From positions 1-10,061 of the forward strand of contig CAYSYM010000083.1 of NCBI GenBank assembly GCA_964435115.1: a stretch of 10,061 bases of DNA, read 5' to 3'. The DNA is from CAYSYM01 sp964435115. GTDB lineage: Bacteria; Chloroflexota; UBA6077; CF-72. This document shows, piece by piece, positions 1-7,164 of this stretch (its first letter is position 1; each line of letters begins with the position of its first letter). The notes under the pieces were generated by a model. It saw only the letters and a list, made by a program, of their open reading frames with translations, did no database searches and was not told where the DNA came from. The position numbers and the translations under genes are program-made.

Positions 1-535
1 GGGCGCAGTGCTGGAACGCCTTGGCCGCCAGCCGGCGGCGCCGGTCCTGGGAGACCCCCTCAGGCCGCTCCATCTCGTGCAGCACGCGCGGGTAGTCCGC
101 GGGGTCGCACACCGGCAGGACGTGCTGGAAATTCTTGGCCGCGGCGCGCAGGAGCGTCTGGCCGCCAATGTCGATGGTCTCCAGCGCGGCGGCGAGGTTA
201 GCACCCGACTTCCGCACGGTCTCGAGGAACGGGTAGAGGTTCGCCACCACCACGTCGATCGGCTTCAGGCCGTGCTGGGCCAGCTCCTCCAGGTGGCCTG
301 GATCGTCGCGCAGGGCGAGGATCCCGCCGTGCACGGCCGGGTGCAGCGTCTTCACCCGCCCACCGAGGATCTCGGGGAACGCGGTCAGCTCCTGGACGCT
401 CCTGACGGAGACGCCCGCTTCGCGCAGCAGCCCTTCCGTGCCGCCCGTGGAGAAGATCTCGAAGCCAAGACCCTCCAGGCGCCGGGCGAAGTCGACGATG
501 CCGGTCTTGTCGTAGACGGAGATGATGGCGCGCAA
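1..535 (-). CDS. purH: PurH, bifunctional AICAR transformylase/IMP cyclohydrolase (5' part, runs off the left edge)
   Basis: Catalyses the last two steps to IMP: formylation of AICAR and ring closure of FAICAR. Only the first 178 residues are present, covering the N-terminal MGS-like IMP cyclohydrolase domain; the transformylase domain lies beyond the window. Seen in the translation: an opening RAIISVYDKTG, FSTGGT at about residues 28-33, GGRVKTLHPAVHGGIL at 58-73, DVVVANLYPF at 94-103 and IDIGGQTLLRAAAKN at 121-135, all PurH hallmarks; the glutamine in IDIGGQ stands where proline is usual. I place the start at a TTG (533-535), because stops lie in frame just upstream, no ATG or GTG is available, and an AAGGGG sequence sits 6 bases before it. 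That ribosome binding site overlaps the stop codon of purN, 10 bases upstream, so the two genes are probably translationally coupled. The identification is very secure; the TTG start is well supported. Confidence 0.95.
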   Translation of the reverse strand, partial: MRAIISVYDKTGIVDFARRLEGLGFEIFSTGGTEGLLREAGVSVRSVQELTAFPEILGGRVKTLHPAVHGGILALRDDPGHLEELAQHGLKPIDVVVANLYPFLETVRKSGANLAAALETIDIGGQTLLRAAAKNFQHVLPVCDPADYPRVLHEMERPEGVSQDRRRRLAAKAFQHCA

Positions 536-545
536 GCTGAGCCCC

Positions 546-1217
546 TTACCGCTGGTGGGCCGATGCTATCACGCGTGCCCGCCGCCCCTCGATCACCACC
601 CGCCCCTCGGCGAAGGCGCGCACCGCCTCGGGCAGCAACCGGTGCTCCTCGGCCAGGATGCGCGCGTGGAGCGATTCCACGGTGTCGTCCTCACGGACCT
701 CCACACACCGCTGGAAGAGGATCGGACCGCCGTCCGGCTGGTCGGTCACGACGTGGACGGTGCAACCGGTCACCTTGACCCCGTGCTCGAGCGCGGCGCG
801 CACGGCGTGCATGGTGCCGCCAAACGCGGGCAGCAGGGAGGGATGGGTGTTGACCATCCGTCCGGCGAACGCGGCCACGAAGGCCGGCTCGAGGATCTCG
901 TCGAACCCGGCGAGCACGACCAGCTCGGCCGAGGCGGCGCGCAGGGCACGCAGGAGAGCACCCTGGCGCTCGGCGCGGCGCGGGAACGTGGCGCGGTCCG
1001 CCAGGCACACGGGCACTCCTGCGCCACGGGCGCGGGCGAGCGCCGGGGCCTCCGCCCGATTGCACCCGACCAGGACGACCGTGGCAGGCAGCACGCCGGC
1101 GGCCGACGCGTCGAGCAGTGCCTGAAGGTTCGTCCCCTGGCCAGAGACGAGCACGCCGAGGCGGAGCGTCCGGGCGGTCACCTCCTGGGAGAGAGGTCTG
1201 TCTCCATCGTCGTTCAC
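546..1217 (-). CDS. purN: PurN, phosphoribosylglycinamide formyltransferase (GART)
   Basis: Transfers a formyl group from 10-formyl-tetrahydrofolate to GAR, giving FGAR, in the cytoplasm. The product is 223 residues, slightly longer than the usual 190-215. Seen: GVLVSGQGTNLQALLDA at 21-37 (phosphate-binding loop), AGFDEIL at 103-109, NTHPSLLPAF at 123-132 with the catalytic Asn123 and His125, and GCTVHVVTDQPDGGPI at 151-166 with the catalytic Asp162. These correspond to E. coli Asn106, His108 and Asp144. The GTG start (1215-1217) overlaps the purM stop by four bases (GTGA), and AGGGAG lies 7 bases upstream of it, which argues for coupling to purM. The frame remains open far upstream, but that part merely overlaps purM. 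A perfect AGGAGGTGA lies inside the first codons (1178-1186), so a later, unusual start is conceivable. The function is certain; the exact start is less so. Confidence 0.94.
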   Translation of the reverse strand: MNDDGDRPLSQEVTARTLRLGVLVSGQGTNLQALLDASAAGVLPATVVLVGCNRAEAPALARARGAGVPVCLADRATFPRRAERQGALLRALRAASAELVVLAGFDEILEPAFVAAFAGRMVNTHPSLLPAFGGTMHAVRAALEHGVKVTGCTVHVVTDQPDGGPILFQRCVEVREDDTVESLHARILAEEHRLLPEAVRAFAEGRVVIEGRRARVIASAHQR

Positions 1218-2248
1218 CCCGGCGCTCCCTGCAGGACCACGCGCTCCGGCTGGCGGGGCGTGACCCGGCCGATCTCCAGCGCGGTTGGCGAGACCGGACG
1301 CGGGTCGAGCGCGGGCTCGGCGACGAACACCAGGCCGAGGCCCAGGTTGAATACGCGTGCCATCTCGGCAAATGGCACCTGCCCGGCGCGCTGCAGCAGC
1401 CCGAAGATCGCCGGGACGGGCCAGGCGCCCCACTCCAGCTCGACCGAGACGCCGGGCGGCAGGACTCGCGGCACGTTCCCGGCCAGCCCGCCGCCGGTCA
1501 CGTGGGCAATCGCCTTCAGGACGCCTCGCTCCAGCAGCGGCTGGAGGGCGGCCAGGTACGACGGGTGGGGCGCGAGCAGCGCCTCGCCCAGCGAGAGGCC
1601 CAGCCCGCCCGGGTCGGTCGCCAGGTCGAGCCGGGCGTCCGCCACGATGCGGCGGGCCAGCGTGTAGCCGTTGGTGTGGAGGCCCGTCGCGGGCAGGCCC
1701 CACACCCGGTCGCCCGGCTGGACCGCGGCGCCGTTGACCAGCCGCTCCCGCTCCACCACCCCCACGACGAACCCGGCCAGGTCGTACTGTCCGGCCGCGT
1801 ACAGGTCGGGGAGCTGAGCCGTCTCGCCACCGAGTAGCGCGCAGCCGTTCTCGAGGCAGGCAGCCGCCATCCCCCGCACGAGCTGCTCCACCACGGGGTG
1901 CTCCAGCCTGTGGACGGCCACGTAGTCCAGGAAGAAGAGTGGGCGCGCGCCTGCGGTGAGCACGTCGTTGACCGAGAGGTTGACCAGGTCGCGCCCGATC
2001 GTCTCGTGGCGCCCCAGCTCGATCCCAAGCTGCAGCTTGGAGCCCACGCCATCGGTGCTGACGACCAGCACCGGGTCGCGCACGTCGCGGAGGTGGAAGA
2101 GGCCGGCGAACGCGCCGAACTCGCCGAGCACGGCCGGGCCGTGCGTGGAGCGGACGTACCGGCCGATCCGCCGCACGTTCTCCTCCGCCGCGGTTATGTC
2201 GACCCCGACACCTGCGTAGGACAGGGGCCCGATGGAGTCACGGGTCAT
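1214..2248 (-). CDS. purM: PurM, phosphoribosylformylglycinamidine cyclo-ligase (AIR synthetase)
   Basis: Closes the imidazole ring of FGAM to give AIR, using ATP. The 344-residue length is normal for the family. Family motifs appear in order: YAGVGVDI at 11-18, STDGVGSKL at 64-72 (nucleotide binding), VNDVLTAGARPLFFLDY at 93-109, GCALLGGETAQLPDLY at 135-150, YDLAGFVVGVVE at 155-166, TGLHTNGYTLAR at 188-199 (serines are more usual than these threonines), TGGGLAGNVPRVLP at 251-264 and MARVFNLGLGLV at 296-307. The start is an ATG at 2246-2248 followed directly by MTRDSIGPLSYAGVG, as expected. The ribosome binding site is weak. The gene lies 45 bases after purF, the only appreciable gap in the operon, and that gap holds a short direct repeat. 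It overlaps purN by four bases. Confidence 0.96.
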   Translation of the reverse strand: MTRDSIGPLSYAGVGVDITAAEENVRRIGRYVRSTHGPAVLGEFGAFAGLFHLRDVRDPVLVVSTDGVGSKLQLGIELGRHETIGRDLVNLSVNDVLTAGARPLFFLDYVAVHRLEHPVVEQLVRGMAAACLENGCALLGGETAQLPDLYAAGQYDLAGFVVGVVERERLVNGAAVQPGDRVWGLPATGLHTNGYTLARRIVADARLDLATDPGGLGLSLGEALLAPHPSYLAALQPLLERGVLKAIAHVTGGGLAGNVPRVLPPGVSVELEWGAWPVPAIFGLLQRAGQVPFAEMARVFNLGLGLVFVAEPALDPRPVSPTALEIGRVTPRQPERVVLQGAPG

Positions 2249-2253
2249 GGGTA

Positions 2254-2274
2254 GCCAGATGGCAGATCTCAGAT
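2254..2274 (+). repeat. Three tandem heptamers in the purF-purM gap
   Basis: The short gap between purF and purM contains three adjacent 7-base units of the form NNCAGAT (gccagat, ggcagat, ctcagat), followed by a degenerate fourth unit, agcagaa. Read in the direction of transcription they are ATCTGNN units ending 5 bases before the purM ATG, in the place where a ribosome binding site would normally be. They may be a replication-slippage product. No function is evident. Confidence 0.5.
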
Positions 2275-2293
2275 AGCAGAACGCCCGAGCCGC

Positions 2294-3694
2294 TCACCGG
2301 TGGCCCGCGGCCCGCTCGAGCGCCAGCTTGTCCAGCCGCCCCTCGATGGACATGGGGTAGCGGCCGTGGAAGCAGGCGTTGCACAGCTCGCCCTCGGGCA
2401 GGCCAATGGCGCGCACCAGCCCCTCGAGGCTGAGGTACCCCAGCGTATCGGCACCAGTCTGCGCCCGGATCTCCTCGACCGACAGCGCGCTGGCGATCAG
2501 CGTCTCCACGGGCGCGGTGTCCACGCCCAGGTGGCAGGCGTACTTTACCGGCGGAGCGCAGATCCGCAGGTGCACCGCGCGCGCGCCGGCCCGGCGCAGC
2601 AGCGCCACGATGCGCGGCGTGGTCGTCCCGCGCACGATGCTATCGTCCACCACCACGACTCGCTGGCCCTTCAGCACCTCTGGCAGCGGGTTGAACTTCA
2701 GGTCCACGCCGGTCTCGCGCTGGCGTTGGTGTGGCTGGATGAAGGTGCGGCCGATGTAGCGGTTCTTCACCAGCCCCTCGCGGTACGGGATACCGGCGGC
2801 GCGGGCGTAGCCGATCGCGGCCGGCGTGGCCGAGTCGGGCACGGGCATCACGAAGTCCGCCTCGACCGGGTGCTCGCGGGCGAGCTCCTCGCCCATCCGC
2901 TCGCGCGCCGCGTACACCAGGCGACCGTCGATCACGCTGTCCGGCCGCGCGAAGTAGATGTGCTCGAATGAACAGGCCGCCCGTCTCCGCGGTGGGCAGG
3001 CCGTCTCCGCGTGGACACCCTCGGCCCCGATCGCCAGCAGCTCGCCGGGCGCCACCTCGCGGATGAACGTGGCGCCCACCGTGTCGAGCGCGCACGTCTC
3101 GGACGCGACCACCCAGCCGCCGCCTGGCAGCCGGCCGAGCGCCAGCGGCCGGATGCCCCACGGATCGCGCGCGGCGTAGACGTGGTCGCGGGTGAGCAGG
3201 GTGAGCGAGAAGGCACCCTCCAGCCTGGGCAGGACATGCCGCAGGCGCGCCAGCCAGTCGCTACCGGGCGCATGCGCCACCAGGTGGGCGACCAGCTCCG
3301 AGTCCGTCGACGTCCGCGGCACGATCCCCAGCGCGTCCACCTCGCGACGCAGAGCGGGAACGTTCACCAGGTTCCCGTTGTGGCCCAGGGCCAGGCCGCC
3401 CAGCGAGCCGCGGACCACGAACGGCTGGGCGTTCTCCACGCGGCTCGAGCCGGTGGTGGAGTAGCGCGTGTGGCCGATGGCCAGCGGCCCGGGCAGCCGG
3501 GACAGGTTGCGCTCGTGGAACACCTGGCTGACCAGGCCCATGCCGGTCAGGGCGTGCACGCTCTCGCCATCGGCGGTGCAGATGCCGGCGCTCTCCTGGC
3601 CGCGGTGCTGCAGCGCGTACAGCGCGAAGAACGCCAGCCGGGCAGGCTCTTCGCGCGGCGCGTACACCCCGACCACGCCGCACTTCTCACGCAT
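2294..3694 (-). CDS. purF: PurF, amidophosphoribosyltransferase (iron-sulfur type)
   Basis: Commits PRPP to purine synthesis by replacing pyrophosphate with ammonia from glutamine. The product has 466 residues. The N-terminal Ntn-type glutaminase follows a 4-residue propeptide, MREK; Cys5 (CGVVGVY) would be the nucleophile after processing. Further glutaminase motifs are LQHRGQESAG at 28-37, GHTRYSTTG at 74-82 and GHNGNLVN at 104-111. The phosphoribosyltransferase half carries MPVPDSATPAAIGYA at 283-297, KNRYIGRTFIQP at 310-321 and the PRPP loop VVVVDDSIVRGTTT at 346-359. Cysteines at 241, 387, 438 and 441 (CNAC) match the four 4Fe-4S ligands of Bacillus subtilis PurF, so this should be the cluster-containing, oxygen-sensitive type rather than the E. 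coli type. The ATG start lies within the last codons of purL, an 8-base overlap. Confidence 0.97.
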   Translation of the reverse strand: MREKCGVVGVYAPREEPARLAFFALYALQHRGQESAGICTADGESVHALTGMGLVSQVFHERNLSRLPGPLAIGHTRYSTTGSSRVENAQPFVVRGSLGGLALGHNGNLVNVPALRREVDALGIVPRTSTDSELVAHLVAHAPGSDWLARLRHVLPRLEGAFSLTLLTRDHVYAARDPWGIRPLALGRLPGGGWVVASETCALDTVGATFIREVAPGELLAIGAEGVHAETACPPRRRAACSFEHIYFARPDSVIDGRLVYAARERMGEELAREHPVEADFVMPVPDSATPAAIGYARAAGIPYREGLVKNRYIGRTFIQPHQRQRETGVDLKFNPLPEVLKGQRVVVVDDSIVRGTTTPRIVALLRRAGARAVHLRICAPPVKYACHLGVDTAPVETLIASALSVEEIRAQTGADTLGYLSLEGLVRAIGLPEGELCNACFHGRYPMSIEGRLDKLALERAAGHR

Positions 3695-6026
3695 CAGTGC
3701 CGCGCCTTCTCAGCAGCCGCTCGAATCCAGACGCCCACGCCTGCCGCAGGCCGCTCAGGTCGGCAAGCACCACGTCCGCCGCCACCACCTGCGGACCGCC
3801 GGTCCGGCCAAGCACAAGCGCCGGCACCCCATGCTCCCGCGCCAGCGCTCGCACCTGCCCCACCCGGTCGGCGTGGCAGGAGACGAGCGCCCGCCCCTGG
3901 TCCTCCGAGAACAGGGCCGCCTCGGCGCACCCGCCAGCGGCTGCGAGGAGCGCCGCCCAGGCCTCACCCTCCACCGCCACGCCCACCCCGTTGGCCAGGC
4001 AGCACTCGGCCAGCGCCACCAGCAGGCCGCCATCGGCCACGTCCTGCGCCGAACGCACCAGCCGGCGCGTGGCGAGCGCTCGGAGCAGCGTGCCTAGGCG
4101 CCGTTCGGCTGCCAGGTCGAAGCGCGGGAAGGAGCCGAGCGGCTCTCCCAGGACGACCTCCGGGTACTCCCCGGCGCTCAGCGTGGACGCCGGCTCGCCC
4201 AGCAGCACGGCCGGGTCGCCGGCGGCTACGAAGCCCGCCGGAACGCGCCGCTCCACGTCCTCCAGGAGACCGACCATGCCTACCGCTGGTGTCGGGGCGA
4301 TGGCGCGGCCGGCGGTCTCGTTGTAGAGGCTGACGTTGCCGCTCACCACCGGCACGCCGAGCTCGCGGCAGGCGTCAGCCAGTCCGCGCACGCTCTCCGT
4401 GAGCTGCCAGGCGACGTGGGGCTTCTCGGGGTTGCCGAAGTTGAGGCAGTCCGTCACGGCGATCGGTTCCGCACCAACGCAGGCGAGGTTCCGAGCCGCC
4501 TCGGCGACGGCCTGCTCGGCCCCACGCCGCGGGTCGATGAGCGTGTAGCGCGGGTTGCAGTCCGTCACCAGGGCGATGCCCTTGCGCGTGCCTTCGACGC
4601 GCACCACCGCTGCGCCGCCCCCAGGCCCGAGCACGGTGTTGCCCTGGACGGTGGAGTCGTACTGCGAGTAGGCGTAGGCGCGCGAGCACAGGTTGGGGCT
4701 GGCCAGCAGACGGGCGAGGATCGCGCCGTAGTCCGGCCCGTCGCCCGCGCCCATCGGGCGGTGCGCACGAGTGGTCTGCGCGCCCTCTTCGTGATTCCTG
4801 GCCACCCGTGCGGCCGCTGCCCGGGCGTGGCCCCCTGCGCCGGGCGTGAGCGGGTTGCCGTGCTCGCCGGCTGGCGGCTCCGGCTCCAGCTTGTAGGCAG
4901 GGACCTCGTCGGCCAGCAGGGCGATCGGCAGCTCGGCGACGACGGCGCTGCCATCGCGCACCCGGATCACGCGGTCGGCCGTGACCTGGCCGACCACCGC
5001 CGCGTGGAGGCCCCAACGGCTGAAGTGGCGGAGCAGCACCTCCTCGTCGCCGCGCTCGACGAGTACGAGCATGCGCTCTTGCGATTCGGACAGCATCACC
5101 TCGAACGGCGTCATGCCCGTCTCACGGCGCGGCACCCGCGTGACGTCGATCTCGACGCCGAGCTCGCCGCGCGCGGCCATCTCCACGCTGGAAGAGGTGA
5201 GCCCGGCGGCGCCGAGGTCCTGCATCGCCAGCACCCGGCCGCCCTCGATCAGCTCGAGGCAGGCTTCCAGCAGCAGCTTCTCGAGGAACGGGTTCCCCAC
5301 CTGGATGACGCCGCGGTGGCTGGCCTCTGGATCCTCGTTCGAGGCGAACGCCGCGCCCTGGATGCCGTCTCGCCCCGTGTCAGCCCCCACCAGGATCAGC
5401 GGGTTGCCCGGCCCGCAGGCCCGGGCACGCGTCAGTCGCGCGACCGGCAGAATGCCAACGCACATCACGTTGACCAGCGGGTTCCCGGTGAACGACGGGG
5501 CGAAGCTGATCTCGCCGCCGACCGTGGGCACGCCGATGCAGTTTCCGTACAGGCTGATCCCGGCGATGACGCCCTCCACGAGGTACGGCGTGCGCGGGTC
5601 GGCGGGATCGCCGAAGCGGAGCGAATCGAGCAGGGCCACCGGGCGCGCGCCCATGGTGAAGACGTCGCGCAGGATCCCGCCCACGCCAGTCGCCGCGCCC
5701 TGCACGGGCTCCACGGCGCTCGGGTGGTTGTGCGACTCCATCTTGAGCGCGACCGCCAGCCCATCGCCGATGTCGACGGCGCCGGCGTTCTCGCCGGGTC
5801 CCTGGAGCACGCGTGGGCTCGTCGTCGGCAGGAGCTTGAGCAGCCGCTTCGAGTGCTTGTAGCCGCAGTGCTCGCTCCACATGGCGCCCAGCATGCCGAG
5901 CTCCACGACGTTGGGCTCCCGGCCGAGGCGTTCCACGATCTGCGCGTACTCGGCCTCCAGCAGGCCGAAGGCGCGAAGCTGGGCGAGCGGGTAGCGCCAG
6001 GTGTGAGTGAGCGCACTAGCTAACAC
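3687..6026 (-). CDS. purL: PurL, phosphoribosylformylglycinamidine synthase, small-type synthetase subunit
   Basis: ATP-dependent amidation of FGAR to FGAM, using ammonia from the PurQ glutaminase. At 779 residues it is the short type that forms a complex with PurQ and PurS, not the roughly 1300-residue fused form. Seen: LGREPNVVELGMLGAMWSEHC at 34-54 with His53, GPGENAGAVDIGDG at 76-89, KMESHNHPSAVEP at 95-107, GGILRDVFTMGARPVALLDS at 116-135, QDLGAAGLTSSSVEMA at 269-284 and MLSESQERM at 311-319. The second half has QYDSTVQGNTV at 455-465, TDCLNFGNPEKP at 525-536, SGNVSLYNE at 562-570 and DVADGGLLVALAE at 662-674. The linker at about 376-436 is some 30 residues longer than in B. subtilis PurL and rich in Ala, Gly, Arg and His. 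The start is a GTG (6024-6026) overlapping the end of purQ by 11 bases; the ribosome binding site is weak. Confidence 0.96.
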   Translation of the reverse strand: MLASALTHTWRYPLAQLRAFGLLEAEYAQIVERLGREPNVVELGMLGAMWSEHCGYKHSKRLLKLLPTTSPRVLQGPGENAGAVDIGDGLAVALKMESHNHPSAVEPVQGAATGVGGILRDVFTMGARPVALLDSLRFGDPADPRTPYLVEGVIAGISLYGNCIGVPTVGGEISFAPSFTGNPLVNVMCVGILPVARLTRARACGPGNPLILVGADTGRDGIQGAAFASNEDPEASHRGVIQVGNPFLEKLLLEACLELIEGGRVLAMQDLGAAGLTSSSVEMAARGELGVEIDVTRVPRRETGMTPFEVMLSESQERMLVLVERGDEEVLLRHFSRWGLHAAVVGQVTADRVIRVRDGSAVVAELPIALLADEVPAYKLEPEPPAGEHGNPLTPGAGGHARAAAARVARNHEEGAQTTRAHRPMGAGDGPDYGAILARLLASPNLCSRAYAYSQYDSTVQGNTVLGPGGGAAVVRVEGTRKGIALVTDCNPRYTLIDPRRGAEQAVAEAARNLACVGAEPIAVTDCLNFGNPEKPHVAWQLTESVRGLADACRELGVPVVSGNVSLYNETAGRAIAPTPAVGMVGLLEDVERRVPAGFVAAGDPAVLLGEPASTLSAGEYPEVVLGEPLGSFPRFDLAAERRLGTLLRALATRRLVRSAQDVADGGLLVALAECCLANGVGVAVEGEAWAALLAAAGGCAEAALFSEDQGRALVSCHADRVGQVRALAREHGVPALVLGRTGGPQVVAADVVLADLSGLRQAWASGFERLLRRRGTDA

Positions 6027-6798
6027 GTGTGTCCACCCGTATCCGTCCGCCCGGGCTCACGGAGAGCAGCTCCGCCCGACTCGGCGCTGGTGCGGCCCGC
6101 GCGCTCAGCCAGCTCACCGCCGACTCGAAGATCAGCCGGCCGTCCTCGCTGCCGAGGAGGGCTTCGCTCGCCCGCTCCGGATGGGGCATCAGCCCGAAGA
6201 CGTTGCCGGCCGCGTTCTGGATCCCGGCGATGTTGTGGGCCGAGCCGTTGGGGTTCGCCCGCGCTGTCGCCCGGCCGCCAGCGTCCACATAGCGCAGGAG
6301 GACTCCGCCCTGCTCTTCGAGGGCGGCCAGCGCGCCAGGGCTGGCGGCTGTGTAGCAGCCCTCGCCGTGGGCAATGGGCAGGCGCAGCACCTGCCCCGGG
6401 CGGCAGGCGTTGGTGAAGGGGGTGTCGGGGCGCTCGACGCGGCACGCGGCCCACTCCGAGCGGAACTGCAGGCTGGCGTTGCGCCGCATGGCGCCGGGCA
6501 GCAGTCCCGCTTCCAGGAGTACCTGGAAGCCATTGCAGATCCCCAGGACCAGCCCGCCGCCGCGAGCGAAGCGCTCGACCGAGCGCATGGCCGGGGAGAA
6601 CCGGGCGATGGCGCCCGCGCGCAGGTGGTCGCCGTGGGCGAACCCGCCAGGGAGAACCACGCAGCCGTACTGGCTCAGATCCTCCTCGTCAGCGTGCCAG
6701 AGGAGGTCGGTCGGCTGTCCGAGCTGCTCGTGCAGGACGCGCAGTGTCTCCCGCTCGCAGTTCGTCCCGGGGAATTGCACGACCGCGAAGCGGGCCAC
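6016..6798 (-). CDS. purQ: PurQ, glutaminase subunit of FGAM synthase
   Basis: Class I glutamine amidotransferase that hydrolyses glutamine and passes ammonia to PurL. The product is 260 residues; the family is usually 220-235. Seen: the opening ARFAVVQFPGTNCERET, PGGFAHGDHLRAGAIA at 50-65, GICNGFQVL at 86-94 with the nucleophile Cys88, IAHGEGCY at 142-149, NPNGSAHNIAGIQN at 182-195 and GLMPHPERA at 202-210 with the catalytic His206 and Glu208. The last 25 or so residues (from about 236, Ala/Pro/Arg-rich) extend beyond the family core and overlap the start of purL. I chose the GTG at 6796-6798: the frame is open upstream, but homology begins exactly at this codon and no ATG lies closer in frame. 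No strong ribosome binding site precedes it. It is the first gene of the operon visible here, and purS, often just upstream, is absent. Confidence 0.95.
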   Translation of the reverse strand: MARFAVVQFPGTNCERETLRVLHEQLGQPTDLLWHADEEDLSQYGCVVLPGGFAHGDHLRAGAIARFSPAMRSVERFARGGGLVLGICNGFQVLLEAGLLPGAMRRNASLQFRSEWAACRVERPDTPFTNACRPGQVLRLPIAHGEGCYTAASPGALAALEEQGGVLLRYVDAGGRATARANPNGSAHNIAGIQNAAGNVFGLMPHPERASEALLGSEDGRLIFESAVSWLSARAAPAPSRAELLSVSPGGRIRVDTRVS

Positions 6799-6854
6799 GT
6801 GGCTCAGTCCATTGGTAGCAGCAGCGGGACGAAGGCGACAGCCGGCACGTCCAG

Positions 6855-6860
6855 AGTATA
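6855..6860 (-). promoter_or_regulatory. Putative -10 box of the purine operon promoter
   Basis: On the minus strand these bases read TATACT, one mismatch from the sigma-70 consensus TATAAT, and they stand out in very GC-rich surroundings. The distance to the purQ GTG start is about 56 bases, giving a leader of roughly 50 bases. The expected -35 position (about 6878-6883) reads CGCCCT, which is no match, so the promoter may depend on an activator or on a different sigma factor. Confidence 0.45.
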
Positions 6861-6869
6861 GGCCGAGCG

Positions 6870-6884
6870 CCGCCCGGAGGGCGG
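6870..6884. repeat. Inverted repeat directly upstream of the purine -10 box
   Basis: The plus strand reads CCGCCC-GGA-GGGCGG, a perfect 6-bp inverted repeat with a 3-base spacer. It covers the spacer and -35 region of the putative purine promoter, so bound protein could block or help RNA polymerase. It could equally be a chance product of high G+C content. Confidence 0.4.
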
Positions 6885-6916
6885 TCGCGCGCCGGGGGTG
6901 GCCGCTTGGCATTGAG

Positions 6917-6947
6917 TTCCCGCGGTGACCGCGAGACCGCTCGGGAA
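6917..6947. promoter_or_regulatory. Operator-like palindrome nested in a longer inverted repeat
   Basis: Positions 6921-6933 read CGCGGT-G-ACCGCG, a perfect 6-bp palindrome around one central base. A second, mutually exclusive pairing joins TTCCCGCGGT (6917-6926) to ACCGCTCGGGAA (6936-6947), ten base pairs with a 2-base bulge. The site lies about 60 bases upstream of the putative purine -10 box and about 220 bases upstream of the cupin gene. No gene ends here, so a terminator role is unlikely and binding of a dimeric regulator is more natural. The regulator is unknown. Confidence 0.35.
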
Positions 6948-7164
6948 GCCAGCCGGTTGCTATCGGGCCTCACGGGAGACCGCCGCGTGGCACACGAAAG
7001 GCCGTCGGCTTGATGCCGCGGCTCGGCCCACGCGCCTTGCGGCGGAGCGCAGGGCGGCCATCGGCCGCGGCCCGCCGGCCCATGGCCCCATTCCTGCGGC
7101 GCGCAGGGGGTGGCAGAAAGCGTCTGGGCTCTGCCGTCCGTGGCTCACCGGAAAGGAGCTAGGA

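Larger units (their letters stand above)
6799..7164. other. Divergent intergenic region between purQ and the cupin gene
   Basis: This 366-base stretch separates the minus-strand purine operon from the plus-strand accessory genes. I find no credible gene in it. Frames that stay open give Arg/Ala/Pro-rich products without recognisable motifs, and none resembles PurS. It holds a -10 box facing purQ (6855-6860), a small inverted repeat just upstream of that box, and a perfect palindrome at 6921-6933. A plus-strand promoter for the cupin gene must lie here too, but no clear -35/-10 pair is visible. No riboswitch fold was recognised. Confidence 0.7.

Noticed and set aside
1218..1703. Possible long N-terminal extension of PurN, since the frame is open to 1703.
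   Set aside because: The stretch overlaps purM in another frame and reads as Arg/Ala/Gly/Pro-rich sequence unlike any PurN; the GTG overlapping the purM stop, with a good ribosome binding site, is preferred.
522..1837. Plus-strand open frames opposite purN and purM, and similar ones opposite purF at 2300-4333.
   Set aside because: All lie antisense to well-identified purine genes and give low-complexity products without recognisable domains.
4416..6023. Long open frame of 535 codons on the plus strand, opposite purL.
   Set aside because: It is a shadow of purL caused by strong G/C third positions. Its product is rich in His, Arg, Ala and Gly with no family motif, while the minus strand encodes an unmistakable PurL.
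6799..6860. A purine or ZTP riboswitch in the leader of the purine operon.
   Set aside because: The predicted leader is only about 50 bases and shows none of the conserved junction or pseudoknot sequences of those riboswitches.
6925..7164. An 80-residue N-terminal extension of the cupin.
   Set aside because: The ATG at 7165 has an ideal ribosome binding site and matches the N-terminus of relatives; the upstream sequence is not protein-like.
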